From the NCBI GenBank assembly GCA_003551565.1, contig PUMZ01000093.1:1-32195 (forward strand): a stretch of 32,195 nucleotides of DNA. The letters are read 5' to 3'. The notes below the pieces were generated by a model that saw only the letters and a list, made by a program, of their open reading frames with translations, had not been told where the DNA came from and ran no database searches. Source of the stretch: Candidatus Brocadiaceae bacterium. GTDB lineage: Bacteria > Planctomycetota > Brocadiia > SM23-32. The position numbers and the translations under genes are program-made. Positions 8,644 to 18,200 of this stretch are shown here, piece by piece; the first letter of the stretch is position 1; each line of letters opens with the position of its first letter.

Positions 8644-9534
8644 TCAGAACCGCCATTCCGCACTGAGCAGGAAACCGGGGCCGCTATCGAGTCTGGAGCT
8701 GGCGATCCTCGATCCACGCCTGTCATAGACCCGCCACTGCCTGTCGAAATAATAAAGGCCCGACGCTGAAAGCTCGAGGTTCGGCAAAGGCCTGTACTCC
8801 ACGCCAAGGCGTGGAACGATCGCCCTGTGCCTGAAATATCCCTTCTCCGAGACCGGGCTGTTGTCTTTCAACCGGTAGGTGCCCGAAGCCATCCCCCCTT
8901 CCGCAACCACTCTCCATTGTTCATCCACGCGGTACTTCAGATTGGTGGGAACCCCCAGAGACGCCGAAATTCCCGACTCATCTTCGTCATCATAGCGCAA
9001 CCCTATAGCAGGTATTACTCCGAAGCGCAGGGGGTGATAGGCGGCCATAATCCCGGCTGACCCGGACCAGCTCTCGCCGAATCGCCTCAACACCGCAAGA
9101 TTCGCCCCCGCACCGAACGAGCGCGACATCTGCCGCTCGGCTCCGATGTCGCCGCTGAGACCATAAATCAGCATCGTCTCGTCTCCCAATAACCGGACGC
9201 TCCGGAAGGAGATGGAGAGCGCATGAAGTTCATTCCATGGATCCCCGTTTCCCGGAAAGAAACCGATATTCTCCGCATCTTTCCAGTTATAGGTGGAAAT
9301 CCGGTAGCGGAAGCTGACGCCCATGTACGATACGCTCAGGCCCTGGTAACCGACCGAAACCTCAACCGGGCTGTCTTTGAATTCCGCATACAGGCGCTTG
9401 CCGGCACGGAAATCGACGCGCGGTTGCAAAAGATCGGGGAGCGGTGATTGTGATGGTTCAGCCGCGGGGGCGAGAAGTGGGAAAGCCAGGAACAACAAGA
9501 TCTGTAAGCGCCGATATAACATCAGATATTTCAT
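8644..9534 (-). CDS. Outer-membrane beta-barrel protein, DUF6268-like
   Basis: This protein of about 296 residues starts with a hydrophobic signal sequence (MKYLMLYRRLQILLFLAFPLLAPA, cleavage near APA-AEP). It continues as alternating hydrophobic/polar strands and ends in ...LSAEWRF, the C-terminal Phe typical of Bam-inserted barrels. Length and pattern fit the DUF6268 family of uncharacterised outer-membrane proteins; I make that match from memory. No catalytic motif is seen. The frame is open to 9600, but a start at 9534 places the signal peptide at the N-terminus; an ATG at 9522 is an alternative. No strong ribosome-binding site helps decide. It lies 62 bp downstream of the rubrerythrin stop and converges on the permease gene. 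Confidence 0.7.
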   Translation of the reverse strand: MKYLMLYRRLQILLFLAFPLLAPAAEPSQSPLPDLLQPRVDFRAGKRLYAEFKDSPVEVSVGYQGLSVSYMGVSFRYRISTYNWKDAENIGFFPGNGDPWNELHALSISFRSVRLLGDETMLIYGLSGDIGAERQMSRSFGAGANLAVLRRFGESWSGSAGIMAAYHPLRFGVIPAIGLRYDDEDESGISASLGVPTNLKYRVDEQWRVVAEGGMASGTYRLKDNSPVSEKGYFRHRAIVPRLGVEYRPLPNLELSASGLYYFDRQWRVYDRRGSRIASSRLDSGPGFLLSAEWRF

Positions 9535-9596
9535 ACCTGCAAGCAAACCACCAACAGTTAACGACTCCCCTGGGTGCATCCCCCGGGCGCCGCGTC

Positions 9597-10109
9597 TCAT
9601 CCGAACGTGTTGAAGATCTTATAATGCTCCTGCTCGATGCCGGCGATGGCGGAGAAGACCTCTTTGAGGCGTGGTTCCGGCGCCTCCGAAGCAAAGCGCA
9701 TATACAGCTTCACGGCCCGGTCCTCGCGATCGTGGGACTGCTGCATGTTGGCGGCATCGTCATCAGAACATTCTTCAGGTTCGATCTCCGGCTCCTCGAC
9801 ACCGAGATGCTCGGCAAGCAGTTCCAGATGTTCGGCTTCGTGCTTGGCGATACGCTTGAACACAGCCCGGACAACCTCGTTGCCGGCGCACCCGGCGGCG
9901 CACTGGTAAAACGCGACATTGCTGGCCTCTATTTTCATCGCCTGCCGGACGAAATCTTTGGAGCTGTCGCACATTTCCATTCCTTCATAATCCACGTATT
10001 CCGCGGCCTCGGCAACAAACCGGCCTGCCACCCCGCAGAAAGGACACCTGTCGGGCGTCTCCCGACCGATATACGTCTCCCCACAGATCAAACATCTCAA
10101 AGGTCTCAT
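9597..10109 (-). CDS. Rubrerythrin with N-terminal rubredoxin domain (reverse rubrerythrin)
   Basis: This 170-residue protein reduces hydrogen peroxide using a rubredoxin iron and a diiron centre, a common oxidative-stress defence in anaerobes. The rubredoxin-like knuckles are CLIC (C6, C9) and CPFC (C22, C25), at the N-terminus rather than the C-terminus as in classical rubrerythrin. The ferritin-like four-helix domain follows, with candidate diiron ligands in EASN (E61), KHEAEH (E91, H94), DRED (E129) and EQEH (E161, H162). The frame begins at 10124, but the ATG at 10109 is better: GGGAGAGAG lies just upstream of it. A good promoter is at 10153-10181. It is divergent from the TIGR03546/TIGR03545 gene. 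Confidence 0.9.
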   Translation of the reverse strand: MRPLRCLICGETYIGRETPDRCPFCGVAGRFVAEAAEYVDYEGMEMCDSSKDFVRQAMKIEASNVAFYQCAAGCAGNEVVRAVFKRIAKHEAEHLELLAEHLGVEEPEIEPEECSDDDAANMQQSHDREDRAVKLYMRFASEAPEPRLKEVFSAIAGIEQEHYKIFNTFG

Positions 10110-10152
10110 AACACTCTCTCCCATTCAGATAGATATTGGAATTGAACTCTAC

Positions 10153-10181
10153 AGCATAACCGGTGAACAACCCGGAGTCAA
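10153..10181 (-). promoter_or_regulatory. Sigma70-type promoter for rubrerythrin
   Basis: On the minus strand TTGACT (-35, 10181-10176) and TATGCT (-10, 10158-10153) are 17 bp apart. Predicted transcription starts near 10146, about 37 nt before the chosen ATG. No clear PerR- or OxyR-type operator is recognised. Confidence 0.6.
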
Positions 10182-10221
10182 ACGTAAAACCAAATCTTCC
10201 ACCGCCGATGCACCACCGCTC

Positions 10222-10250
10222 TTGCTTTTTTGATCCTTTTCCGTTAAACT
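10222..10250 (+). promoter_or_regulatory. Weak promoter candidate for the TIGR03546/TIGR03545 gene
   Basis: TTGCTT (10222-10227) and TAAACT (10245-10250) are separated by 17 bp. The -10 matches four of six consensus bases and the -35 three, so this is only a candidate. The leader would be about 115 nt and includes the 17-codon frame at 10296. Confidence 0.3.
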
Positions 10251-10373
10251 GCACCGATAAGATCGGACCGGCGTTCAAAGGACCCGGACGCGAACATGGA
10301 GCTGAAGCGGCATTGCAAGAAGCTCAAAAAGCAGGGCTTTGGACAATAACCTTTATGAGAGGGGGTATAGCTC

Positions 10374-12215
10374 ATGTTTATTATCAAATTAATCCGGAAA
10401 GCAGGCAAGTTTGTCCGTGGAGGGGCTTCTCCCGCCCAGATCGCCATGGGCGCTGTACTGGGCGTTCTAATCGGTTTCCTCCCCGGATTGACCCTGACGC
10501 TTCTTTTGGCCATTGCAGCCCTTGTGGTCCTGAACGCACATCTTGGAACTGCTTTGATCGGGATAGGGCTCGGTAAAGTTTGTGCGTTGCTGCTTGCGCC
10601 CGTCAGTTTCAGGATCGGGTATTTCATCATCCATGGCATGGGTCTCGAACGTTTTTTTGCCCGGGTGGTCAACGCGCCCGTGCTTGCACTGGCCGGATTT
10701 GAACGCTATAGCCTGACCGGGGCATTCCCGCTTATCGCACTGGTGGGGGGACTGTACGCCTATTTTATGATAAAAGGCATCGGCCGCATCAGGACGGTTT
10801 TCTTCGGAGAGGGCAAAACCGGAGCTTTCGTTGGAAAGATAGCCGCCAAAAAGCCGGTTGCGGTGCTGGTGCGGATATTTTTTGGCAAGAAAAAAGATCT
10901 GGAGGCGAAAAAACCCCTGCTGCGCAAGAGCGGAGTGGTGGCGCTCTGCATCGTCGCCCTCACGGCCGGGGTGCTCGATCTCTTCGCACTGAACGCGGCC
11001 TTCCGATGGGGAGCCGTCTACGCCCTTGAGCGATTGAACGGCGCCGAAGTCAATCTCCAACGCACAGGGTTTTCGTTACTCCGTGGTCGATGTGAACTTG
11101 TGGGACTGGAGATGACGGACCCTGAACAACCGCTGTATAACCGTTTTCAGACGGGAAGGGCGACGGCCGACCTGAGTATAAGGGACCTGCTGGCCCGGCG
11201 GTTGGTGATCAGAGAGCTGCACCTCAGCGATCTCCACACCAACGTGGAACGGGCAGAAGCAGGGGAAATCTATGAAAAAGAACCGCCCCCCCCTGAACCC
11301 GAGCCCGACCCGGACGAACCCCGCATCTTTGACTACTTCCAGAACACCGAAAACATCGAGAAAGTAACACGATGGACTTTCGAAGCACTGGAAAGACAAC
11401 GTGAGCGCAACCGCCGGCAAGAAGAGACCATGGAAGAACCACGCCGGTTCATCTTCGATACTGCAGAGAACATAGGTTATCGCAACACTTCCGCGGATAT
11501 GCTTTTGCGCGAGTATCCGGCCCTGAGTATCCAGGCCATGGAGATCGGAAACCTGAACGTTTTCGAGCCGCTCAAAGGGTACACGGTTGCTGTTACCAAC
11601 CTGTCTTCCAACCCCCTGCTCTCGGGAAACCCCACTGAAATATCTCTCCTGCCGGGCAACCCGGAACAAGACGACTCGGTCCGGGCCTCGCTGAACCTGC
11701 ATAAAATGGACACACCGCACGAAGTGCGCGCCAATATCACCGGGATACCCGTTGGAAGCCGCAACGGCATCCGGATGTCGGACGCCATGGAACTCGATGT
11801 CTCAAGCGCATCGGCAGGGGTCAGTGCGGAAGGCGATTTCCTCGCGGATCATCTCGATATTGCCTTCACCATTTCCATCTCCGAAATGGACATCGCGACG
11901 GAAGAAGGAAAGGGGCTGTTCGGCCTGGATGCCGACACGTCGGAACTGGCCCTTTCATTGCTGGATCATATGAAAATTTACGGCGCCCTTTATGGCCAAT
12001 TACGCTCACCGCGGGTCTCCATAGACTCCCCACGGACGCGCGCCGGGTTGAGAGAAAACCTGCGCGATATCGATGTCTCAGAGGGTCTCAGGACCCTGCT
12101 CGACAGAAAAGCCGGTGAGATCGATATCGATCCGGACGGCCTTCGGGACCTGTTGGACAGGAACGGGGAAGAGGAGGACGAGGACGGAATTCTTGACATG
12201 TTCAGACGGAGATGA
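10374..12215 (+). CDS. Apparent TIGR03546-TIGR03545 fusion membrane protein
   Basis: The 613-residue protein has two parts. Residues 1 to about 180 form a polytopic membrane domain (GAVLGVLIGFLPGLTLTLLLAI, then segments at about 55-75, 80-90 and 115-135) like the TIGR03546 family, with DUF2062-like character. From about 185 a new single membrane segment (VVALCIVALTAGVLDLFAL) leads into an AsmA-like extracytoplasmic region (AEVNLQRTGFSLLRGRCELVGLEMTDP, then RDLLARRLVIRELHL), as at the start of TIGR03545 proteins. A Pro/Glu-rich linker lies near 303-318. The two families are elsewhere usually adjacent genes in diderm bacteria; here one frame covers both. The ribosome-binding site GGGGG is eight bases from the ATG. 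Function is unknown; an envelope or lipid-related role is inference. It converges on the DUF481-like gene with 3 bp between the stops. Confidence 0.75.
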   Translation: MFIIKLIRKAGKFVRGGASPAQIAMGAVLGVLIGFLPGLTLTLLLAIAALVVLNAHLGTALIGIGLGKVCALLLAPVSFRIGYFIIHGMGLERFFARVVNAPVLALAGFERYSLTGAFPLIALVGGLYAYFMIKGIGRIRTVFFGEGKTGAFVGKIAAKKPVAVLVRIFFGKKKDLEAKKPLLRKSGVVALCIVALTAGVLDLFALNAAFRWGAVYALERLNGAEVNLQRTGFSLLRGRCELVGLEMTDPEQPLYNRFQTGRATADLSIRDLLARRLVIRELHLSDLHTNVERAEAGEIYEKEPPPPEPEPDPDEPRIFDYFQNTENIEKVTRWTFEALERQRERNRRQEETMEEPRRFIFDTAENIGYRNTSADMLLREYPALSIQAMEIGNLNVFEPLKGYTVAVTNLSSNPLLSGNPTEISLLPGNPEQDDSVRASLNLHKMDTPHEVRANITGIPVGSRNGIRMSDAMELDVSSASAGVSAEGDFLADHLDIAFTISISEMDIATEEGKGLFGLDADTSELALSLLDHMKIYGALYGQLRSPRVSIDSPRTRAGLRENLRDIDVSEGLRTLLDRKAGEIDIDPDGLRDLLDRNGEEEDEDGILDMFRRR

Positions 12216-12218
12216 ATG

Positions 12219-12965
12219 TCAGAATCCCACGGAAAGGCCCGCATAGTATCGGAAATCCCAATTCCGTGCCTCCGGGCCGGCGGAGGACTCGTAGTCATGC
12301 TCCACACCGGCGATCAGGCTCATTCCACGGGCATGGTCGATCTCCACATTGATCTCCGCCTTGGACACAACCCGGAACTCCGAGAGATCCAGCAGGTCGG
12401 GATAAATATATGACGATGCGAAAAGCTCCTGGGTCTCCGTTATATCCCAGACCATCTCGGCACCCAGAAGACCTTCCGGGCGCAGATCGTCGGTCCGTTC
12501 CCATTGCTTGGATGCACCAACGCCGGCGCGCCCGAGCAATTCGAACGTTTCGGTTTTTCTGAGCTCATCACCCACACCCCAATGGGAACTGACCCGATGG
12601 CGCCATGACCGGAAATCATCGAAATCGTAACGCCCCTCGCCGAATACAAACCATGTTGCATCCGGTATGAGCCAGTCCCGGCGCGCCCCGGAAGTGAAGG
12701 CGCTCTGTATGACGTCGCTGCCGACCGTGCCGAAATTGTAGCGCGCATCAATCAGTGTGCGGTGCGCCGCCACCTCCCGGCGCGCACGCCAGGCGGCGCG
12801 CGCATCGAAACTTCTTGTGTTCCCTGAGGAACCGCTGACATTGATACTGAAACGCTGTCTCCATGGCGCATCCGCTCCGTTGTCTTCGTTGTCCCCGGCA
12901 TAAGCCGCACCACCGCTGAGTAGCAGCAACATACCAAACGCAACGGCAAATATGATGATCTTCAC
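12219..12965 (-). CDS. DUF481-like outer-membrane protein
   Basis: This is a 248-residue secreted beta-barrel candidate. A GTG start at 12965 is preferred over the longer frame (to 13064) because GGGGAG lies nine bases upstream. It also puts a clean signal peptide at the N-terminus (KIIIFAVAFGMLLLLSGGAAYA, cleavage near AYA-GD). The mature part has repeated amphipathic strands: SINVSGSSGNTRSFD early, an aromatic DATWFVFGEGRYDFDD region and a final strand FRYYAGLSVGF ending in Phe. The pattern fits DUF481/YdiY-like proteins, whose function is unknown. It is 194 bp downstream of the tamA-like gene on the same strand and may be in that unit. Confidence 0.7.
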   Translation of the reverse strand: MKIIIFAVAFGMLLLLSGGAAYAGDNEDNGADAPWRQRFSINVSGSSGNTRSFDARAAWRARREVAAHRTLIDARYNFGTVGSDVIQSAFTSGARRDWLIPDATWFVFGEGRYDFDDFRSWRHRVSSHWGVGDELRKTETFELLGRAGVGASKQWERTDDLRPEGLLGAEMVWDITETQELFASSYIYPDLLDLSEFRVVSKAEINVEIDHARGMSLIAGVEHDYESSAGPEARNWDFRYYAGLSVGF

Positions 12966-13159
12966 AGGTCTGATCTCCCCATTAATGAAAAGAGAATGGC
13001 AACAAGGCCGAACCGTGTCACGCGGTCCCCGCAGGGGCGCCACAATATACGGACAGTTTCTCAAAAAAAACCTGCCCTGTCAAATACAGACTGCACAAAT
13101 GGCTGTGTCTGAAGAGGATGCGATCCGTCGACGCCTTCGGCCCTCCCCTGTTCTCGGCT

Positions 13160-15274
13160 TCAGAACGGGAACCCGAGCGAGACGTGGAATGTGCCGGAGG
13201 GGTCCCCGGACCTCGGGGACGGATTGTGCCCGTATTCCGCCCGCAGGGGCCCCATGAACGTGCTGTACCGCACGCCGCCTCCGACCGAGTAGAGCGTCTC
13301 ATCGTAAGGGTAGCTGCTGAGTCTTCCGGCCATTGCCAGGCCGTCGGTGAACATCACCAACGACCATGAAGGCGTTATAACCTGCTCGATTTCGATATTC
13401 AGGAGGGTATAAGTCTCGGCACCGATAAGTTTGCCATCTGCATCTTTGGGAGAAGCTTCACCGGACATGTAACCGCGCACCGAGGTGTCGCCGCCGGGGA
13501 AAAAGCGTTTTCCGAAAGGGAGATGATTCTGCACTCTGCCCGGCGTATTTGTCAGGGCGTGTTTCAGACCCAGGCTGAAATACAACCCTCGCCCGACCCC
13601 TCTGTGCCACGACGCACCCAGTTCCAGTTGCTGGTAGTTGGCCTCACCCAGCAGGGCCTGCGAGGCCACTTCAAAAGTGCTGTTGAGTCTGTAGCCCGAT
13701 CTCGGGAATAACGGGTTGTCGCGTTGGTCGTGGTCGATATCGAAAGCGACCGAACCGACAAGGGCGCGTTCCATGCCGTATTGTTCGGCAGCGTCGAACC
13801 TGCGTGATTCAAGCAACCGGTATCTGTAACGCAACGACAGGGAGCTGTCAATCGGTGGGAAATAGCTGAGGAGGCCGGCCGATCCGCCGTATTCACGGCG
13901 CAAAAAATCGATCTCCCGGCGCCTGAGCGCTGAAACGTTCAGGAAGGCGTCGATATCCCGCCTTAAGATCTCGGGCATAGTATAAGTGTAATCGACGCTG
14001 CTGGATTTGAAGGACTGAACGAGCTTCAGCCTCGAACGATGGGCCCGGCCGAAGACGTTGTATTGCGCCAGTTCAATTCCCCCGCGCAGCAGTTCGTAGC
14101 TGCCATAGCCCAGCATAAGACTCGCTTCGATCTCCTCGCCTTCCTCCAGCGTGAAGATCGCCCTGCGCCTGTCGGGGGCGACCTCTTCATAATCCAGCTC
14201 CACCGAATCGAAGACGCCCAGCCGCGCCAGGCGGTAGCGCGCATCTTCCATTGCCAGGCGATCCAACTCCTCCCCGACTTCGATCCTGACCCTGCGCTTC
14301 AGGACCGATTCCCGGGTTTTATCGGCGCCGTGGAAAACAACACCGTCAAGGTACACCTTTGGTCCTGTCCGGACCCGGAAGATCAGATCAACCAGGACCT
14401 CGCCGTCATCCCCATCCACCATTTCCGTTTCGGCCTTCACCGCCACCTCGGGATAGCCCCTGCGCAGGAATCTGTTGCGCAGTTCAACCGTGGCATCCTG
14501 GAGCCAGCGGCGGGTATATGGAACTGCGATATCATCGTGCAATTCACGATCCGCTTCTTCCCTGTCCGGGTAATAAATTTTTCTTTCCAGGCGCCTGATC
14601 CGGTGTTTTTGTCCTTCACCGACCTCGATACCGACGCGCACCGCCCCGGTTTCTCTGTCCATAGCAACCTCTTCGGCCGTAACCGTTGCGTTTTTATATC
14701 CTTTTTCAATCAAAACATCCCGCAGATTATTAATACTTTCGTCGAGTTTTCCGGGAGTGAACACCCTTGCACTTTTGAGCGGCACCAGGAAATCGGCGGG
14801 GACGAAATAGGACTCCGCCTCCCTTCTCCCCAGCAGCGTCAGCCCGGTAAAATCCACTTCTTCATAATAGAACAGCACTCCCGGCTCGAGGTTAAAACGA
14901 ACGCTCTCCGCCTGCGTCGGGCGTGGGAGCATCACTTCGGCGCCGGTCCGCCACAGGAACTCCGCCTGCGAGCCGTCCGCGAGGCCGAGTTGCAACCTTA
15001 TCGCCGGATCGAGGTAACCGTCCTGATTCATCATAGAAAACATAATGAAAGCGGCGTCCTCGATAAAAGCAGCATCATAATAATCTTTTTCCTCCCCGGT
15101 ATCCAGCATCTCGATGGCGCTCCGGAGCCTCCTGTTTCCCCGCAGACCATACCCGCGCACCTGCAACACCGGCGCTCCGGAGAGCGTATTGTTGCCGCCA
15201 TTTGCCGTCGCCGGCAACGTGGGCGCAAATGGAATCAAAGCGATGATCAAGATGGAGATGAACGGCAACTTCAT
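13160..15274 (-). CDS. tamA: TamA-like Omp85-family outer-membrane protein
   Basis: This 704-residue Omp85 protein has a signal peptide (MKLPFISILIIALIPFAPTLPATA), POTRA-like repeats and a C-terminal barrel. POTRA signals include the VYLDGVVFHGADKTRESVLKR segment followed by RLARLGVFDSVELDY. The barrel has the SVRGY lid-lock-type motif and ends in ...FHVSLGFPF. TamA pairs with inner-membrane-anchored TamB to build the translocation and assembly module that helps insert some outer-membrane proteins. At about 700 residues it is longer than the ~577-residue enterobacterial TamA, with additional N-terminal sequence. The chosen ATG overlaps the tamB stop as ATGA, giving translational coupling; GGAGG lies 11 bases upstream. 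BamA is encoded separately at 25722-28130, so this is not the essential Bam barrel. Confidence 0.85.
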   Translation of the reverse strand: MKLPFISILIIALIPFAPTLPATANGGNNTLSGAPVLQVRGYGLRGNRRLRSAIEMLDTGEEKDYYDAAFIEDAAFIMFSMMNQDGYLDPAIRLQLGLADGSQAEFLWRTGAEVMLPRPTQAESVRFNLEPGVLFYYEEVDFTGLTLLGRREAESYFVPADFLVPLKSARVFTPGKLDESINNLRDVLIEKGYKNATVTAEEVAMDRETGAVRVGIEVGEGQKHRIRRLERKIYYPDREEADRELHDDIAVPYTRRWLQDATVELRNRFLRRGYPEVAVKAETEMVDGDDGEVLVDLIFRVRTGPKVYLDGVVFHGADKTRESVLKRRVRIEVGEELDRLAMEDARYRLARLGVFDSVELDYEEVAPDRRRAIFTLEEGEEIEASLMLGYGSYELLRGGIELAQYNVFGRAHRSRLKLVQSFKSSSVDYTYTMPEILRRDIDAFLNVSALRRREIDFLRREYGGSAGLLSYFPPIDSSLSLRYRYRLLESRRFDAAEQYGMERALVGSVAFDIDHDQRDNPLFPRSGYRLNSTFEVASQALLGEANYQQLELGASWHRGVGRGLYFSLGLKHALTNTPGRVQNHLPFGKRFFPGGDTSVRGYMSGEASPKDADGKLIGAETYTLLNIEIEQVITPSWSLVMFTDGLAMAGRLSSYPYDETLYSVGGGVRYSTFMGPLRAEYGHNPSPRSGDPSGTFHVSLGFPF

Positions 15275-18200
15275 CGGACGAAAAACCTCCATTTCAGCCC
15301 AAGGTTAAACTCATCGAAGCGGTCGTATTCGCCGATGACTCCCAATCTCGGCAGCAGCATAAATTCCACATGATATGTTTCCCGGCCTTCTGCGGAGACA
15401 TCTTCGCCTGTCCTTATTTTCAGCCGGCGCGTCAGGTCCCCGTCGGAGCCCATGAGTGTGAAAAAATTCTGTGCGATGTAGAAAGCAAGTTTGGCCGCCT
15501 TCTGCTGTCCGGTAAAAGCGATCTCATCTCTCGGCAGCTCGCCCGCTGTGAGCATCAGGAGGATCGCCCGGGAACTGAGCGGAGGGTGTGAGCTGAACTC
15601 CAATACGGGATCGTAAGCGGTCCCGTGCAGATGCATTTCAATATCGTACCCGTAGGTCCGCGATGAGGCGGTAACCAAAAGCTGAGGTGTGAAAGGCGCA
15701 TCTTCGGTGATGCTCAGCATCCCGTAATTGACATCCAGAGAAGAGAACGGAAAACGGACCATGCCAGATTCGATGTGCAGGTCACCGGTCAATAAGGGCT
15801 CAAGCAATGTTCCCCGCAAGCGCATATCGATCGAGAACGCCCCCCGGAAAGCGGGCGCCCTGGCCGAGAGGAACTCATCACCCTCAATACCGACATCGAT
15901 CTCCCAGCCGGAGAACGGATGCTGCTCAACACTGAAAAACGGCGGCCGTCGCCGGGGTGATGCCGGCGATAACTGTGGGATTATTGCGCGCCAATCCGTC
16001 ACAACCACACTTTCGCGCATCCTGATCAGTCCGCTGATGGAAGCCGTCTCCGGCGCCGAACCCCGAACATCCAGATCAAGGTCGGCCCTCAACACAAAGC
16101 CGGGTTGGCGCACCAGGGGTATGTTGGCCCCCCGCAGATTGAATCTGAAGCGGGTCGCCGTATCCGATCCCGTCCCAACCACTCCGTGCGCCCGCACCCG
16201 TTCACCCCCGAACTCACCGGACAGCTCTTCCACATTTATGGAACGGCCTTCGAAAGTCATACGCGCCAGCAGATTAGTGAAGGGTCCTGCGGGCAGCAAA
16301 GGGCGCGTGGAGGTTCCCTCAACCACAGCATAGCCTTCCGCAAACTCGCCTTCCTTCCACACGATATCGGCCGACAGCTTGCCGCCGGTACTGAACAGCT
16401 CGGGATACAATTGCACGAGAAAATCCAATCGCGCATCTTCGATCATCAAACGCGCGCGGGAATCCTGCCAATCCGGAAGCTCCCCGGATCTCAGCATCGA
16501 CTCCCAGGCTTCTGCCCCAAACGGCAGAAACGCTTCGGCCCGGACCTTCTGCCCCTCAACCAAAAAATTCAACGCCTTAAGATCCGCGCCGCTTGCATCG
16601 ATGACAAGCTCCAGATTGAGATCCTCAATATCGGGAAGCGGCGGCCCGGAATCAAAGGCATAACCAATCCCATCAATCCCCAGAGAAATAAAACACCGGG
16701 GATCATCAAACGTGCCCGACACGACGGCCTCGAACGCGGGTGAGTCGATACGAACGCCTGCAATTGCACCCAACTCCGTCCAGAACGAAGCCGCCGGGTC
16801 GCTGAATATCCTGACCTCCATACCGCTCTGCCGGTCGATCTCAAGCGGATCATGCCATTGCGACGGGTGCAGGCTCACCGGCAAAAAGCCTTCCCCGCTC
16901 AATAACCTGCCCTTTTCATCGCGCAACGTCAAAACGTCCATGCCGATCCCATCCTCCCGGCCGGTGAGGGCCGATTCCACAAACATCGCTTCCACCTCGC
17001 CGAAACGCACCATCACATCCGTGTTCAAATCAAAATTGAGCGGTCCGGATCCCTCCCAAAAACCATCGAAATGCAGCATGTTGACCGTTATGTCCGGCAA
17101 TTCAGGTGAGATATATTTTTCAAAAAAACCGGGCCCGAAACCTTCAATGGCCACCGCAAATCGGCCGGATTCCGGTTCCAATACCGTATCGCCGACCGAA
17201 AGGTCGGCGGCGGGACCGGAAAGAATAACCGGGCTTGCCGATATCTTCCAATCCCCACCGGCCCCCTCCGGATCGTTTTGAGCCATCCCGAACCCGAAGC
17301 CAACCGAAGCCGGTTCCAAAAGTTCGAGGATCCGTTCCCGTCCATGCCGGAATGCAAGTTCCTGCAGGTCCAGCCCGACGACGACGCCGCCTCCCTCCAC
17401 CGCCACTGCGAGCGACCCTGCGGACGATATCGCAGCCTTTTCTTCGTTCTCCCAAACCATCTCCCATTCCTCCAGCTGCAGCGCCCGTCCCCTGCATCTG
17501 AGCTGAACGTCGCCCGGTATCACACCTCCGGCATAGACCGAACCGGCGAGAAGCTCCGTTGCATGGTCTATGCCGCGCAACGGGCCAGAAAACTCCGTCG
17601 ATACACTGACCCGGTCAAACCCAAGACTCTCCGGCAGATGCCTTGCGAACGTCCGGCGCATTATCTCCCCGTCGAGCTCCCCCCTCAGGATTTCTTCGTT
17701 CACCATGTCATAATCGAACCGCCCCCTGACAGCCGTCCCGCCGGCAAGGAGGGCTTCCAGGTTTTCGACCTCCAGCAGCATCGGGCTGAAACGGCCTTCC
17801 GTCTCGAGGTTTTCGATCGCATAGCCATACCCGTGGACACTGGACGCCGCGGCATCGAAAGTGATATCCGGCATGATAAATTCCCTCTGTGCGGGGCTGA
17901 AGATGTCTGCTGCAGACCAATCCAGTATGGCCTCCAGTGAGACACGCTCACCGCGCAGGCCGAAGGCACTCAGATCTTCCCCCGTTGTTCTGAGAGTGAT
18001 TTCCGGAGTCCTGACATCTCCGGGCGCGATATCAAAGACAGTCCTCACGGTCCCGGATGCGGAGAAAAAGGGTTGCCGGCTCAGCTCAAGGACCGAATGG
18101 ATCGCCACAGGTTCCTTATTCAACAGCTCTCCCCGGTATCCGAAGCACAGGGGTGCATCGAGGAAAGCTGTGAGCCACGGAGTGCGGACATGCAGTTTTT

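Larger units (their letters stand above)
10110..10373. other. 264-bp divergent intergenic region
   Basis: The region holds a good minus-strand promoter for the rubrerythrin (10153-10181) and a weaker plus-strand promoter candidate (10222-10250). It also holds a 17-codon basic open frame beginning at 10296 (MELKRHCKKLKKQGFGQ, stop 10347-10349), which ends 24 bp before the next gene. The short frame could be a leader peptide but has only a distant AAAGGA as ribosome-binding site and may be chance. Confidence 0.4.

Noticed and set aside
9985-10278. 97-codon minus-strand frame overlapping the rubrerythrin start
   Set aside because: It overlaps the rubrerythrin promoter and coding region in another frame and ends in Arg/Gly-rich shadow sequence.
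13045-13083. Perfect TTGACA on the minus strand upstream of the DUF481-like gene
   Set aside because: There is no acceptable -10 at 16-18 bp; the nearest TATATT is 28 bp away.
14039-15373. 444-codon plus-strand frame opposite the tamA-like gene
   Set aside because: It is an antisense shadow with His/Pro/Arg-rich composition and no domain; the minus-strand Omp85 gene is unambiguous.
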